Below, piece by piece: positions 54,026-63,368 of a stretch of DNA of 64,000 bases. The DNA is from Actinomycetota bacterium (GTDB lineage: Bacteria > Actinomycetota > Actinomycetes > Propionibacteriales > Propionibacteriaceae). The stretch lies in assembly GCA_020161755.1 (NCBI GenBank), contig JAIUOS010000006.1:1-64000 (forward strand), written 5' to 3'. The notes under the pieces were generated by a model. The model did not search any database and had not been told where the DNA came from. It saw nothing but the letters and a program-made list of their open reading frames with translations. A program made the translations under genes and the position numbers. Position 1 is the stretch's first letter. Each line of letters starts with the position of its first letter.

Positions 54026-55537
54026 GTGACCGAGCCGACACCCGTCCCGCCGTCCCTCTCCGAGCAGGAGCAGGTGCGGCACGACAAGCGCGCACGCCTG
54101 CTCGCGGACGGGGTGGCGGCCTACCCGATCACGGTCCCGCGGACGCATAGCGCGTCCGAAGTGCACGCGGGCTGGGGACACCTGGAGGCCGGCGAGGAGA
54201 CCACCGACGAGGTGTCGGTGACCGGCCGGGTGGTGTTCATCCGCAACACCGGCAAGCTCTGTTTCGCGACCATCCAGGACGGGTTCACGCTGGCCGACTC
54301 CGGCGTCCGGCTGCAGGTGATGCTGTCGCTGGCCGAGGTCGGCGAGGAGAGCCTGGAGGCGTGGAAGGCGGACGTCGACCTCGGCGACTTCGTGTCGGTG
54401 ACCGGACGGGTGATCTCGTCGCGGCGCGGGGAGCTGTCCGTCCTGGCGACGGCGTGGGTGCTGGCGAGCAAGGCGCTGCGTCCGCTGCCGACCCTGCACA
54501 AGGAGCTCGGCGAGGAGACCCGGGTGCGGCAGCGCTACGCCGACCTGGTGGCCCGTCCGGAGGCCCGCGACATGGTTCGTGCGCGGGCGCTGGTGACCCG
54601 CAGCATCCGCGAGACGCTGCACGGCGAGGGCTATCTGGAGATCGAGACCCCGGTGCTCCAGCTGGTGCACGGCGGCGCGGCCGCGCGTCCGTTCAGGACG
54701 CACCTGAACGCGTTCGACATCGACATGACCATGCGGATCGCGCTCGAGCTGTTCCTCAAGCGCGCGATGGTGGGCGGCGCCGACCGGGTGTTCGAGATCG
54801 GCCGCATCTTCCGCAACGAGGGCATCGACTCCTCGCACTCCGCAGAGTTCACGATGCTCGAGGCGTACCAGGCGTGGGGCGACCAGTTCACGATCGCCGA
54901 CATGACCCGTCGGCTCGTCCAGAACGCGGCGGACGCCGCGCTGGGCACCCGGGTGGTCGACACCCCGTCCGGCCAGATCGACCTGGACGGCGAGTGGGAG
55001 TGGAAGCCGGTCTATCCGACGCTCTCGGCCGCTGTCGGCGAGGAGATCACGCCCGCGACGGACGCGTCCGTCCTGCGACGGCTCGCGGAGGCGCACGGCG
55101 TCGAGCACGACCCGGCCTGGCCGGCGCAGAAGCTGGTCATGGAACTGTTCGGCGAGATCGTCGAGCCCGGCCTGCTGCAGCCCACGTTCGTCTGCGACTA
55201 CCCGCCGATCGCGCAGCCGCTGGCCCGGCAGCACCGCAGCAACCCCGACCTGATCGAGGCCTGGGACCTGATCATCGGCGGCGTCGAGCGGGCCACCGGT
55301 TTCTCCGAGCTGATCGACCCGGTGATCCAGCGCGAGCGGCTGGTCGCGCAGTCGCTGAAGGCGGCCGCCGGCGACCCGGAGGCGATGCAGCTGGACGAGG
55401 ACTTCCTGGCCGCGCTGGAGTTCGGCGCCCCGCCGATGGGCGGCATGGGCCTGGGCCTGGACCGGCTGATGATGCTGCTCACCGGTCACGGCATCCGGGA
55501 GACGATCCTGTTCCCGCTGCTCAAGCCCCAGGGCTGA
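54026..55537 (+). CDS. lysS: lysine--tRNA ligase (class II)
   Basis: 503 residues. An N-terminal OB-fold anticodon-binding domain (about 55-150, VTGRVVFIRNTGKLCFATIQ) and the class II core: motif 1 region RSIRETLHGEGYLEIETPVL, motif 2 FEIGRIFRNEGI, and motif 3 GMGLGLDRLMMLL. The HGGAAARPFRTHLNAFDIDM segment is the lysyl-specific substrate region. It charges tRNA-Lys. GTG 54026 is chosen because TACCCT (54014-54019) lies 6 bases before it, typical for a leaderless actinobacterial promoter; no Shine-Dalgarno sequence is visible. Confidence 0.93.
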   Translation: MTEPTPVPPSLSEQEQVRHDKRARLLADGVAAYPITVPRTHSASEVHAGWGHLEAGEETTDEVSVTGRVVFIRNTGKLCFATIQDGFTLADSGVRLQVMLSLAEVGEESLEAWKADVDLGDFVSVTGRVISSRRGELSVLATAWVLASKALRPLPTLHKELGEETRVRQRYADLVARPEARDMVRARALVTRSIRETLHGEGYLEIETPVLQLVHGGAAARPFRTHLNAFDIDMTMRIALELFLKRAMVGGADRVFEIGRIFRNEGIDSSHSAEFTMLEAYQAWGDQFTIADMTRRLVQNAADAALGTRVVDTPSGQIDLDGEWEWKPVYPTLSAAVGEEITPATDASVLRRLAEAHGVEHDPAWPAQKLVMELFGEIVEPGLLQPTFVCDYPPIAQPLARQHRSNPDLIEAWDLIIGGVERATGFSELIDPVIQRERLVAQSLKAAAGDPEAMQLDEDFLAALEFGAPPMGGMGLGLDRLMMLLTGHGIRETILFPLLKPQG

Positions 55538-55567
55538 ACCGAAAGGGGACGGGTCCCCTTTCCTGCG
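55538..55567. terminator. GGGGAC-type hairpin between convergent lysS and crgA
   Basis: ACCGAAAGGGGAC and GTCCCCTTTC form a hairpin starting directly after the lysS stop and ending 5 bases before the crgA stop. It likely ends transcription from both sides. Confidence 0.65.
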
Positions 55568-55571
55568 GCGG

Positions 55572-55871
55572 CTACTTCCAGAGGGTGGCGATCGCGAAGG
55601 CGCCGGCCATGGCGCCCATGCCGATCAGGACGTTCCAGCCGCCGAGCGCGGTGAGGAACGGGACGGTGATGTTGGTCGCGGCGGTGATGTAGTAGACGAC
55701 GAGCCACAGGACGCCGATCAGGCCGACGGTGATGAAGGTCGGGGGCACCCACTGGCGGCTGCCGGGCGAGGCCACCGTGCGCCTGCGCTCGTCACGCCGC
55801 TCGGCGAGCTGCGTCCGGTCGTTCGCCTTCTTTTTCTCTGCGGCCGCCTTGCGGACCTTCGACTCGGGCAC
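55572..55871 (-). CDS. crgA: cell division protein CrgA
   Basis: 99 residues: a basic cytoplasmic N-terminus (about 1-35), then two transmembrane helices (about 42-64, PTFITVGLIGVLWLVVYYIT, and 74-95, LGGWNVLIGMGAMAGAFAIA) joined by a short loop. This is the CrgA/DUF881-independent membrane protein that recruits FtsZ-ring and peptidoglycan partners at the septum. Its place next to trpG and the pknB-fhaA operon matches the conserved origin-proximal order of actinobacteria. Confidence 0.92.
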   Translation of the reverse strand: MPESKVRKAAAEKKKANDRTQLAERRDERRRTVASPGSRQWVPPTFITVGLIGVLWLVVYYITAATNITVPFLTALGGWNVLIGMGAMAGAFAIATLWK

Positions 55872-55970
55872 CGGAACTCCTGACTCACCGAACGGGACCC
55901 CCCAAGGATAACCGAGAACCGGCCGTGCCCCCGCTCCGGGCGTCCGGGCCGATGGGGGAGAATGGTCGCC

Positions 55971-56606
55971 ATGGCGCGGATCCTGGTGGTCGACAACTAC
56001 GACTCGTTCGTCTACAACCTCGTCCAGTACCTCGGGCAGATCGGGGCCGAGGTGGACGTGTGGCGCAACGACGACCCGCGGTTCGCCGACCCCGGCTGGG
56101 CGGACGCCTTCGACGGCGTCCTCCTCTCACCCGGCCCCGGGACGCCCGAGGAGGCCGGCGTGTGCATCGACGTGGTGCGCACCGTGGGCGGCCGGGTACC
56201 GATCTTCGGGGTGTGCCTGGGCCTGCAGTCGATCTCGGTGGCCTTCGGCGGCGTGGTCAACCGCGCTCCCGAACTGCTGCACGGCAAGACGTCCCTCGTC
56301 CACCACGACGGGCGGGGCGTGTTCGCCGGCCTGCCGAACCCGTTCACCGCCACCCGCTACCACTCGCTGGCGCTCGACCCGGCCACCGTCCCCGATGACC
56401 TCGAGGTCAGCGCCACCACGGACTCCGGCGTGATCATGGCGGTGCGCCACCGCGCGCTGCCGATCGAGAGCGTCCAGTTCCACCCCGAGTCGGTGCTGAC
56501 CGAGGGCGGCTACCAGATGCTCGCGAACTGGCTCGTGGTCTGCGGAGATGCGGACGCCCCGCGGCGCGCGGCGGGCCTCAGCCCGCTGATGGCCGCCCGC
56601 GCCTGA
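55971..56606 (+). CDS. trpG: anthranilate/aminodeoxychorismate synthase component II (glutamine amidotransferase)
   Basis: 211 residues, class I glutamine amidotransferase. The motifs are LLSPGPGTPEEAG (about 45-57), GVCLGLQSISVAFGG with the nucleophilic Cys (about 81), and ESVQFHPESVLT with the catalytic His-Glu pair (about 167-169). It supplies ammonia to a chorismate-utilising partner (TrpE or PabB), which is not in the window, so trpG and pabA cannot be separated. This position beside pknB is conserved in mycobacteria. GGGGGAG lies upstream of the ATG at 55971; ATG 55962 is in frame. Confidence 0.92.
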   Translation: MARILVVDNYDSFVYNLVQYLGQIGAEVDVWRNDDPRFADPGWADAFDGVLLSPGPGTPEEAGVCIDVVRTVGGRVPIFGVCLGLQSISVAFGGVVNRAPELLHGKTSLVHHDGRGVFAGLPNPFTATRYHSLALDPATVPDDLEVSATTDSGVIMAVRHRALPIESVQFHPESVLTEGGYQMLANWLVVCGDADAPRRAAGLSPLMAARA

Positions 56607-56623
56607 ACGCGATCTGCGACGCC

Positions 56624-56692
56624 TGCAGAAGGGGGCTGTCCCCCTTTCCGCGGGCACGCCGAAACGAAAGGGGACAGTCCCCTTTCGTTTCG
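56624..56692. terminator. two GGGGAC-type hairpins between convergent trpG and pknB
   Basis: 56624-56652 is a GCAGAAGGGGGCTG hairpin and 56659-56692 a CCGAAACGAAAGGGGACAG hairpin, each with its inverse complement. They lie tail-to-tail between the trpG and pknB stops. The second is nearly identical to the one at 34770-34802. Confidence 0.7.
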
Positions 56693-56700
56693 GTCGGGCG

Positions 56701-58440
56701 CTACGGCGTCGCGGTCGAGGTCGCGGTGGCGCTGGAGGTGGGGTCGGTCGTCGGCTCGGTCGGCGCGATCGCCACGGTCAGCGTGATCCGGATCGTGCGC
56801 TTCTGCATCGAGAACGCCGCCGGGTCCTGCTTGACCACGGTGCCGGCCGCCACCGTGCCGTCCTCCCTCGTGACCACCTTGATGTTGGAGAACCCGGAGT
56901 CCTTCAGGGAGGCCACCGCGTCGTCCTCGGCGAGGTTGGTCACGAGCGGCACCTTGCTCATGCCGGACGCGTAGTACACCGTGATCTTGGTGTCGAGCGG
57001 CACCTGGGCGCCCTCCGGCGGGTCGATGCTGAGCACCTCGTCCGGTTTCGCGCTGGCCGGCTCGTTCTCGGCCGGCTGCGGGTTCACGTCCGTGAACCCG
57101 TCGTTGTGCAACTCGTCGACCACGTCGTCCTTGTCCAGGCCCTTGACCTGCGGGATCGTGCCCTTGCTGGGCCCGATGTTGACGGTGATCTCGACCGTCG
57201 TACCGATGGCGACCTTCGTGTCGATCGGGTTCTGGGCGGTCACCCGTCCCAGCGAGGTGTCGTCCGGCCCGTTGACCTGCCGGACGCGCGGCTGCAGCTT
57301 GGCGGCGATGAGGATGTCCTCCGCCTCCTTCTCCAGCCGGTCGATGACCGTCGGGACGCTCACCGTCTCGACCTTGTTGGCGTTGATCGCGAAGTAGATG
57401 CCGACACTGGCCGCGAGCAGGATGAGCGCGACCAGGAAGGCGACCAGCCCCCAGCGCCGCTTGCCCGGGACGGGGTCCATGGCCCTGGTCGCGGTGTGGT
57501 CGCCGGCCTCGAGCACGGTGGTGGCCTCCGCCGCCCCCGCCGGGACGCCGACGGGCACCGGGACGGGGACGGGCGCGCGGGCAACGATCTCCTGGCCGGC
57601 CAGCAGGCGTCCGATGTCGGCCCGCATGGCGGCGGCGGTCTGGTAGCGGTCGGCGGGGTCCTTCGCCAGCGCCTTCAGCGTGATCGCGTCCATCGCCGGG
57701 GTGATCTCGGCGTCCAGGTGGCTGGGCGGCACCGGGGCCTCCCGGACGTGCTGGTACGCCACGCTCACCGGCGAGTCGCCCTGGAACGGCGGACGCCCGA
57801 CCAGCAGCTCGTAGAGCAGGCAGCCGGCGGAGTAGATGTCGCTGCGGGAGTCGACGGTCTCACCGCGCGCCTGCTCCGGGGAGAGGTACTGCGCGGTGCC
57901 GATGACGGCCGCGGTCTGGGTCATGGTGGCCGAGGTGTCGGCGACCGCGCGGGCGATGCCGAAGTCCATCACCTTCACCATGCCGGTCGAGGTGAGCATC
58001 ACGTTCGCGGGCTTGATGTCGCGGTGGACGATGCCCGCCTTGTGGCTGTAGCTGAGCGCGTCCAGGACGCCCTGGGTGAACTCCAGCGCCTTGGCCGGCA
58101 TGATCTGCCGCCCGGTGCGCAGGATCTCGCGCAGGGTGTGGCCCTCGACGAGCTCCATCACGATGTAGGGCACCTGGACGCCGGAGTTCGGGTCCGCCTC
58201 CTCGCCGGTGTCGTACACGGCGACGATGTTGGGGTGGTTCAGGCCGGCCGCGGCCTGCGCCTCCCGCCGGAAGCGGGCCTGGAAGGTGGGGTCGGACGCC
58301 AGGTCGATGCGCAGCTGCTTGACGGCGACCTCGCGTCCCAGACGGAGGTCACGAGCCCGGCGCACCTCGGCCATGCCACCACGGCCGAGCACACCGCCCA
58401 GCTGGTAGCGACCTCCGAGGAGCCTCGGTTCTTCGGTCAT
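56701..58440 (-). CDS. pknB: PASTA-domain Ser/Thr protein kinase PknB
   Basis: 579 residues from the ATG at 58440. Kinase domain 10-280: Gly-loop GRGGMAEV (19-26), K41, HRD (139-141), DFG (159-161) and an activation loop with TMTQTAAVIGTAQYLSPE holding the usual phospho-threonines. A Pro/Val-rich juxtamembrane region, one transmembrane helix (331-352) and three extracellular PASTA domains (about 359-420, 425-495, 497-562) follow; mycobacterial PknB has four. A Thr/Ser-rich tail ends it. PASTA domains sense muropeptides or lipid II; the kinase controls growth and division. No pknA gene lies between it and pbpA. Confidence 0.95.
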   Translation of the reverse strand: MTEEPRLLGGRYQLGGVLGRGGMAEVRRARDLRLGREVAVKQLRIDLASDPTFQARFRREAQAAAGLNHPNIVAVYDTGEEADPNSGVQVPYIVMELVEGHTLREILRTGRQIMPAKALEFTQGVLDALSYSHKAGIVHRDIKPANVMLTSTGMVKVMDFGIARAVADTSATMTQTAAVIGTAQYLSPEQARGETVDSRSDIYSAGCLLYELLVGRPPFQGDSPVSVAYQHVREAPVPPSHLDAEITPAMDAITLKALAKDPADRYQTAAAMRADIGRLLAGQEIVARAPVPVPVPVGVPAGAAEATTVLEAGDHTATRAMDPVPGKRRWGLVAFLVALILLAASVGIYFAINANKVETVSVPTVIDRLEKEAEDILIAAKLQPRVRQVNGPDDTSLGRVTAQNPIDTKVAIGTTVEITVNIGPSKGTIPQVKGLDKDDVVDELHNDGFTDVNPQPAENEPASAKPDEVLSIDPPEGAQVPLDTKITVYYASGMSKVPLVTNLAEDDAVASLKDSGFSNIKVVTREDGTVAAGTVVKQDPAAFSMQKRTIRITLTVAIAPTEPTTDPTSSATATSTATP

Positions 58441-58534
58441 CCGCAGTTTCCTTTCCACCCGGTCCCCCGGTGAGCCGTGGTGGCAGCATGACGTCCCCAT
58501 TGTGGCCGAAGCTGCCCGAACGATGTTATGCGCG

Positions 58535-59953
58535 TCACCGGAGCGCCTCGATCACGGCTTTGGCGATCGGCGCCGCCAGCTTGCCGCCGGCGATGTCGGT
58601 GGCCGGGATCTCGGCGTCCTCGATGAAGACGCACACGGCCACGGACGGGTCGTCCGCCCACGCCGTGAACCAGGCGTAGGGGTTGCGGTCGGCGCTGGTG
58701 CGCGCGGTGCCGGTCTTGCCGCCGACGGTGACGCCCGGGATCTGCGCCCGGAAGCCGGTGCCGCTCTGCACGACCTGCACCATCATCGACTGGAGGTCCT
58801 GGGCGTTGCTGTCGCTGAGGGCCACCGACTGCTGCTGGGGGTGTGCGGTCGAGATCACCCGCAGTTCGGGATCGAGCACCTTGTCGACGAGGTAGGGGTC
58901 CATCACCACGCCGCCGTTCGCGATCGCGGCCGACACCATGGCCATCTGGAGCGGGGTGGCCTGGGTCTCGAACTCGCCGATCGCGCTCATCGCGGTCTGG
59001 GCGGCGTCGATGTCCTCGGGGAACACGCTGGCCGCCGAGCCGATCTCGTCGAGGAACTTGGTGCCGAACCCGAACTTCTCGGCCTGGGCGCGGAGCGCGT
59101 CCGCACCGAGCTTGGCCCCGAGCCGCGCGAACGCCGGGTTGCAGGACACCATCAGCGCCTGGGTCAGTGTGATCTTGGTGCCACCGCACGACCCTGAGAT
59201 CACCTTCGTCGAGCCGGGCAGCTTGTACGGCGACGCGTCCACCAGGGAGTCCTTGGTGAGGCCGGAGTCCAGCGCGGCGGCCGCGGTGACCAGCTTGAAG
59301 GTGGAGCCGGGGGAGTAGATCTCCTTCGTCGCGCGGTTGGCCAGCGGCTTGTCCGGGTCGGCGTTGAGCCGCTTCCAGGCTTCGGTCGAGGCGGTGAGGT
59401 CGTGGGTCGCGAGGTCGTTGGGATCGTAGCTGGGGTAGGTCACCAGCGCCTTGACCGCGCCGGTCCTGTAGTCGATGGCCACGACCGCGCCCTTGCGCCC
59501 GTCGAGCGCGTCCCAGGCCGCCTTCTGCGCCTTGGCGCTCAGCGTGGTCTCGACGGTGGCCCCGCGCGGGGTCGCGCCGGACAGCGAGTTCACCAGCCGG
59601 GTCAGGAACTGCGAGTCGTCCTGCCCGGACAGCTGGGAGGAGTAGGACGCCTCCAGGCCGGTCGTGCGGTACAGGTAGGAGTAGTAGCCGGTGACCGGGG
59701 CGTACAGCTTGCCCTGGGCGTAGGTGCGCTGGAACTTGTAGCGGTCCTTGACCTTCGTCGACTCGGCCACCGGGGTGTTGCCGACCATGATCGGGCCGCG
59801 GTCCTGCGCGAACCGGGCGTCCGCCACGCGGCGGTTCTCGGGGCGCTCGTTGAGGTACTCCTGCTGGCCGACGTACAGGTAGCTGAGGTTCACCAGCAGC
59901 GCGGTGAAGATGACCATGGCGGTCACGGCCACCCCACGGATCGGACGGTTCAC
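58535..59953 (-). CDS. pbpA: penicillin-binding protein PbpA (class B transpeptidase)
   Basis: 472 residues from GTG 59953. One N-terminal transmembrane helix (about 8-28), a dimerisation domain (about 35-140), and a transpeptidase domain with SPGSTFK (S217 nucleophile), SCN (270-272) and KTGTA (about 413). It crosslinks peptidoglycan in the periplasm-like space and works with the adjacent RodA polymerase. The start overlaps the rodA stop (GTGA), so they are translated together. The mycobacterial homologue is a PknB substrate. Confidence 0.94.
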   Translation of the reverse strand: MNRPIRGVAVTAMVIFTALLVNLSYLYVGQQEYLNERPENRRVADARFAQDRGPIMVGNTPVAESTKVKDRYKFQRTYAQGKLYAPVTGYYSYLYRTTGLEASYSSQLSGQDDSQFLTRLVNSLSGATPRGATVETTLSAKAQKAAWDALDGRKGAVVAIDYRTGAVKALVTYPSYDPNDLATHDLTASTEAWKRLNADPDKPLANRATKEIYSPGSTFKLVTAAAALDSGLTKDSLVDASPYKLPGSTKVISGSCGGTKITLTQALMVSCNPAFARLGAKLGADALRAQAEKFGFGTKFLDEIGSAASVFPEDIDAAQTAMSAIGEFETQATPLQMAMVSAAIANGGVVMDPYLVDKVLDPELRVISTAHPQQQSVALSDSNAQDLQSMMVQVVQSGTGFRAQIPGVTVGGKTGTARTSADRNPYAWFTAWADDPSVAVCVFIEDAEIPATDIAGGKLAAPIAKAVIEALR

Positions 59954-61485
59954 GGCCGGCCCCCTTCCACCTGCTGGGTCGGTTCGTCGTCGTCCGCGCC
60001 GACCACCGGCACTGGTCCGGTGGGGGTGGAGTCGGGGACGGACGCGTCCTCGACCGCGCTGGGCGACGAGGCGGTGGACGCGGTGGACGCGGTGGACGCC
60101 GTCCGGGCGGCGGCGCCGGCCCCCACCGGGATCAGCTGCGTGGTCTCCGCGCCCAGCCACTGCTCGGGCTCGGGGGCGATCGCCTCGGGACGCCGCACCT
60201 GGTGGGTGATCACCAGCAGCAGGCCGACCATCACCCAGTTCGCCACCAGCGACGAGCCGCCCTGCGACATGAACGGCGTGGTCAGGCCGGTCAGCGGCAG
60301 CAGCCGGGTGACGCCGCCGATGATCGCGAACACCTGGATCGCGAACACGAACGCGAGGCCGGCGGCCAGCAGCTTGCCGAACGGGTCCTTCGCCACCAGG
60401 GACGCGCGCAGCGCCCGCGCCACGATCAGCCCGTACAGCAGAATCACCGCCGCCAGCCCGGCGATGCCGAGCTCCTCACCGATCGCCGCGGCGATGAAGT
60501 CGGTCTTGGCGAGCGGGGTGAGGTTGGGCCGTCCCAGCCCCCAGCCGGTGCCGAACGCGCCGCCCCAGGCGATGCCGAACTGGCCGTTGATCACCTGGTA
60601 GTTCTGGTCGTAGTTCGAGAACGGGTTCAGCCACGACGATACCCGCACCTGGACGTGGCCGAAGAACAGGTAGCCCAGGTAGGCGCCGGTGGCGAACAGC
60701 AGCGTGCCCAGGATCGCCCAGCTCGGCTTCTCGGTGGCGACGAAGAGCATCATCACGAACAGGCCGAAGAAGAGCAGTGAGGTGCCCAGGTCCTTCTGGA
60801 AGATCAACACCGCCAGGCTGGCGAACCACATCACCAGGATCGGGCCGAGGTCACGCGGACGCGGCAACTCGATGCCCAGGAAGCGCCGTCCGGCGAGGGC
60901 CAGCACCTCACGTTTCTCGACGAGGTAGGACGCGAACGCCACCGACAGCACCAGCTTGGCCAGCTCGGCCGGCTGGAAGCTGTAGTGGCCGACGTGGATC
61001 CAGATGCGGGCGCCGTTCTTCTCCAGGCCGAGGCCGGGAACCAGCGGCAGCATCAGCAGCGCCATGCCGAAGAGGAACAGCGTGTATGTATAACGCTGTA
61101 GTACGCGGTAGTCGCGCAGGACGATGATGACGCCGATGCAGCAGGCCGCGGCGACCGCCGTCCACGTCAGTTGGAGCTCCGCCGAGTGCATCCGCTCGGC
61201 GCTGCCCAGGTCGAGGCGGTGGATCATCGCCAGGCCGAGGCCGTTGAGCAGCATCACCAGCGGCAGGATCAGCGGGTCGGCGTAGGGGATGCGCCAGCGG
61301 ATCACCACGTGCACGGCCAGCGCGATCGCGGTCAGGATGGCCAGCGCCCACGGCCACTCCGCGGGCAGCCTGGCGTCCTGGGTGAGGTGGATGAGCACGT
61401 ACCCGCCCATCGCGAGGATGATCGCGAAGGCGAGCATGAAGGCCTCGACGCCACGGCGCCTCCGGTAGCCGACGACGTCGCTCAT
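59950..61485 (-). CDS. rodA: SEDS peptidoglycan polymerase RodA/FtsW
   Basis: 511 residues with about ten to twelve transmembrane helices. SEDS signatures are GARIWIHVGHYSFQPAELAK, DLGTSLLFFGLFVMMLFVA, the catalytic-loop NYQVINGQFGIAWGGAFGTG and TPFMSQGGSSLVANW. It polymerises glycan strands from lipid II. The C-terminal cytoplasmic tail is variable and includes a 9-bp tandem repeat coding TAS (STASTASTAS). The start at 61485 overlaps pstP by one base. Confidence 0.95.
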   Translation of the reverse strand: MSDVVGYRRRRGVEAFMLAFAIILAMGGYVLIHLTQDARLPAEWPWALAILTAIALAVHVVIRWRIPYADPLILPLVMLLNGLGLAMIHRLDLGSAERMHSAELQLTWTAVAAACCIGVIIVLRDYRVLQRYTYTLFLFGMALLMLPLVPGLGLEKNGARIWIHVGHYSFQPAELAKLVLSVAFASYLVEKREVLALAGRRFLGIELPRPRDLGPILVMWFASLAVLIFQKDLGTSLLFFGLFVMMLFVATEKPSWAILGTLLFATGAYLGYLFFGHVQVRVSSWLNPFSNYDQNYQVINGQFGIAWGGAFGTGWGLGRPNLTPLAKTDFIAAAIGEELGIAGLAAVILLYGLIVARALRASLVAKDPFGKLLAAGLAFVFAIQVFAIIGGVTRLLPLTGLTTPFMSQGGSSLVANWVMVGLLLVITHQVRRPEAIAPEPEQWLGAETTQLIPVGAGAAARTASTASTASTASSPSAVEDASVPDSTPTGPVPVVGADDDEPTQQVEGGRP

Positions 61486-62888
61486 CAGCAGTCCGTGGGC
61501 GCTGCCGGGGTGTTCGGATCCGACGGCGTCAGGGTCGCGGTGGGCGTGCTCTGCACCGGCGTGGTGGTCGGGGTGATGACCGGCGAGCGGGTGGCCTTGC
61601 CGGACCCCGTGGTGCCCGGGGTCGTGGCCGGCGAGGTCGCGGTGGCGGTGTTGGTCGGCGTCGTGGTCGGGTTCTGCCGGTCGATGCGCTGCTGGACGCA
61701 GAACTCGGCCTTCAGCCGCAGCATCGCCAGGGTCTCCTTGGCCGATTCCAGCGAGTCCGTGCGGATCGTGTCGCGGACCTGCTCCTGGTAGTAGACGGGC
61801 AGGTCGGCGACCCGGGTCGAGTCCTCCTGCACCACGTGCGACAGGGGCAGGTTGAACACCGGCTCGGGGATGCCCTGGAAGATGGCCAGGGTCTCGGCGT
61901 TGGCACCCAGGTAGTACTGGCCCTGGGTGTAGGAGTACCAGCCCCAACCGCCGCCGACGATCACGAGCAGGGGCAGCAGGACGAGCGCGACCAGCTTGAC
62001 CCGGGTGGACGCGCGGCGCCTGGCGAGCGGCGCATACCGGATGGCCTCGGCGGCGCCCGGATCGGGACGGGGGGTGGTCCGTTCGGCGGACGGCTGCTCG
62101 CCGGTGCGCTCGAGCTGGTTGTCCAGGTCGAGGGTGGCGGCGGCGCCGAGCACCTCGGTGGCGCCCTCGGGCTCACCCTCGACGATATCGGCCACGATGA
62201 TCGTGATGTTGTCCTGGCCGCCCTCGTGGTGGGCCAGCGCGACCAGCGCGGACAGGACGGCGTCCCGCTCGCCGTCCATCCGGGAGGCGATCGCGTCGTC
62301 GGTGACGAAGCCGCACAGGCCGTCCGAGCACAGCAGCAGGCGGTCGCCGGGGACGGCGTCCGCGAGTTCGAGGTCGGGCACGTGCTGGGGCTGGCCGTTG
62401 ATGACCTTCAGGATCAGCGAGCGGTGCGGGTGTTCGAGGGCCTCGGCCTCGGTGATGCGTCCTTCGTCGACCAGGGTCTGCACCCAGGAGTGGTCGCGGG
62501 TGAGGCGGCTGAGCTGCCCGTCGCGGTAGCGATAGGCGCGGGAATCGCCGATGTTGGCCAGGCCGAGCTGGGTGCCGTCGAACATCAGCCCGCACACGGT
62601 GCTGCCCATGCCGTCGAGGCTGGGGTCGGCCTCGGTGAGGTCGGCGATGGCGTCGGCGGCGGAGTCGATGGCGGCGGCGAGCACGTCCAGCATCGCCTCG
62701 CCGGTCTGCGGGCCGTCGGCCAGCTTGAGTTCGCGCACCGCGATGGCCGAGGCCAGGTCGCCGGCGGCGGCGCCGCCCATGCCGTCCGCGACCACGAGCA
62801 TGGTGGGGGAGGTGTAGGCGGAGTCCTGGTTGTTCTTGCGCACCAGACCGATCTCGGAGTGCGCGACGTAGCGCAGTGCGAGCGTCAT
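61485..62888 (-). CDS. pstP: PP2C-type Ser/Thr phosphatase PstP
   Basis: 467 residues. The PP2C domain (1-240) has NNQDSAY, the metal-binding ADGMGG (34-39), GDSRAYRYRDG, SDGLCGFV and GGQDNITIIV. A transmembrane helix (about 300-322) follows a linker, then an extracellular domain of about 100 residues and a Thr/Pro-rich tail. It dephosphorylates PknB and its substrates. It lies between rodA and fhaB as in mycobacteria. The metal ligands are all present, so it should be active. Confidence 0.95.
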   Translation of the reverse strand: MTLALRYVAHSEIGLVRKNNQDSAYTSPTMLVVADGMGGAAAGDLASAIAVRELKLADGPQTGEAMLDVLAAAIDSAADAIADLTEADPSLDGMGSTVCGLMFDGTQLGLANIGDSRAYRYRDGQLSRLTRDHSWVQTLVDEGRITEAEALEHPHRSLILKVINGQPQHVPDLELADAVPGDRLLLCSDGLCGFVTDDAIASRMDGERDAVLSALVALAHHEGGQDNITIIVADIVEGEPEGATEVLGAAATLDLDNQLERTGEQPSAERTTPRPDPGAAEAIRYAPLARRRASTRVKLVALVLLPLLVIVGGGWGWYSYTQGQYYLGANAETLAIFQGIPEPVFNLPLSHVVQEDSTRVADLPVYYQEQVRDTIRTDSLESAKETLAMLRLKAEFCVQQRIDRQNPTTTPTNTATATSPATTPGTTGSGKATRSPVITPTTTPVQSTPTATLTPSDPNTPAAPTDC

Positions 62889-63368
62889 CTACTTCTCCAC
62901 GCTCATCAGGGTGCGGCCGATGCGCAGCACGTCGCCGATCCCGAACGGGGTGGGCGTGCCGATCCGCTGGTTGTTGACGAAGGTGCCGTTGGTGGAGCCG
63001 AGGTCCTCGACCTGATAGCCGCCGCCGACCCGGCTGATGCGGGCGTGGCGGGTGGAGACGTAGTCGTCCTCGAGGAGGAGCTGGCAGTCGCTGGCGCGTC
63101 CGATCAGGACGACCTCACCGAGGGGGAGCTGGAGCCCGGCCTGGTTGCCGTGGGTGACGGTGAGGGTCTTGGGCAACTGCTTGAGCGCGCGCCGGGAGAG
63201 CTTGGGCTGGGTGGCCATCGGGGAGCCGGACGGGGCCTGCGCCAGTTCGGCAGCGGTGACCTTGCGTCCGAACAGGTCGGTGCGGATGACGTTGCCGGTG
63301 AACAGGATGAACAGCCACAGCAGCGCCAGGAACCCCAGTTTGAGGCCGAGGACGACCAGCTCAGACAT
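62889..63368 (-). CDS. fhaB: FHA-domain protein FhaB (FipA)
   Basis: 159 residues. An N-terminal transmembrane helix (about 5-27) anchors it; the FHA domain (about 75-155) has GRASDC, STRHARIS and LGSTNGTFVNN, with the Arg, Ser and Asn residues that bind phosphothreonine. In mycobacteria FhaB links PknB phosphorylation to division partners. It overlaps the fhaA stop by 8 bases and is directly followed by pstP. Confidence 0.94.
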   Translation of the reverse strand: MSELVVLGLKLGFLALLWLFILFTGNVIRTDLFGRKVTAAELAQAPSGSPMATQPKLSRRALKQLPKTLTVTHGNQAGLQLPLGEVVLIGRASDCQLLLEDDYVSTRHARISRVGGGYQVEDLGSTNGTFVNNQRIGTPTPFGIGDVLRIGRTLMSVEK

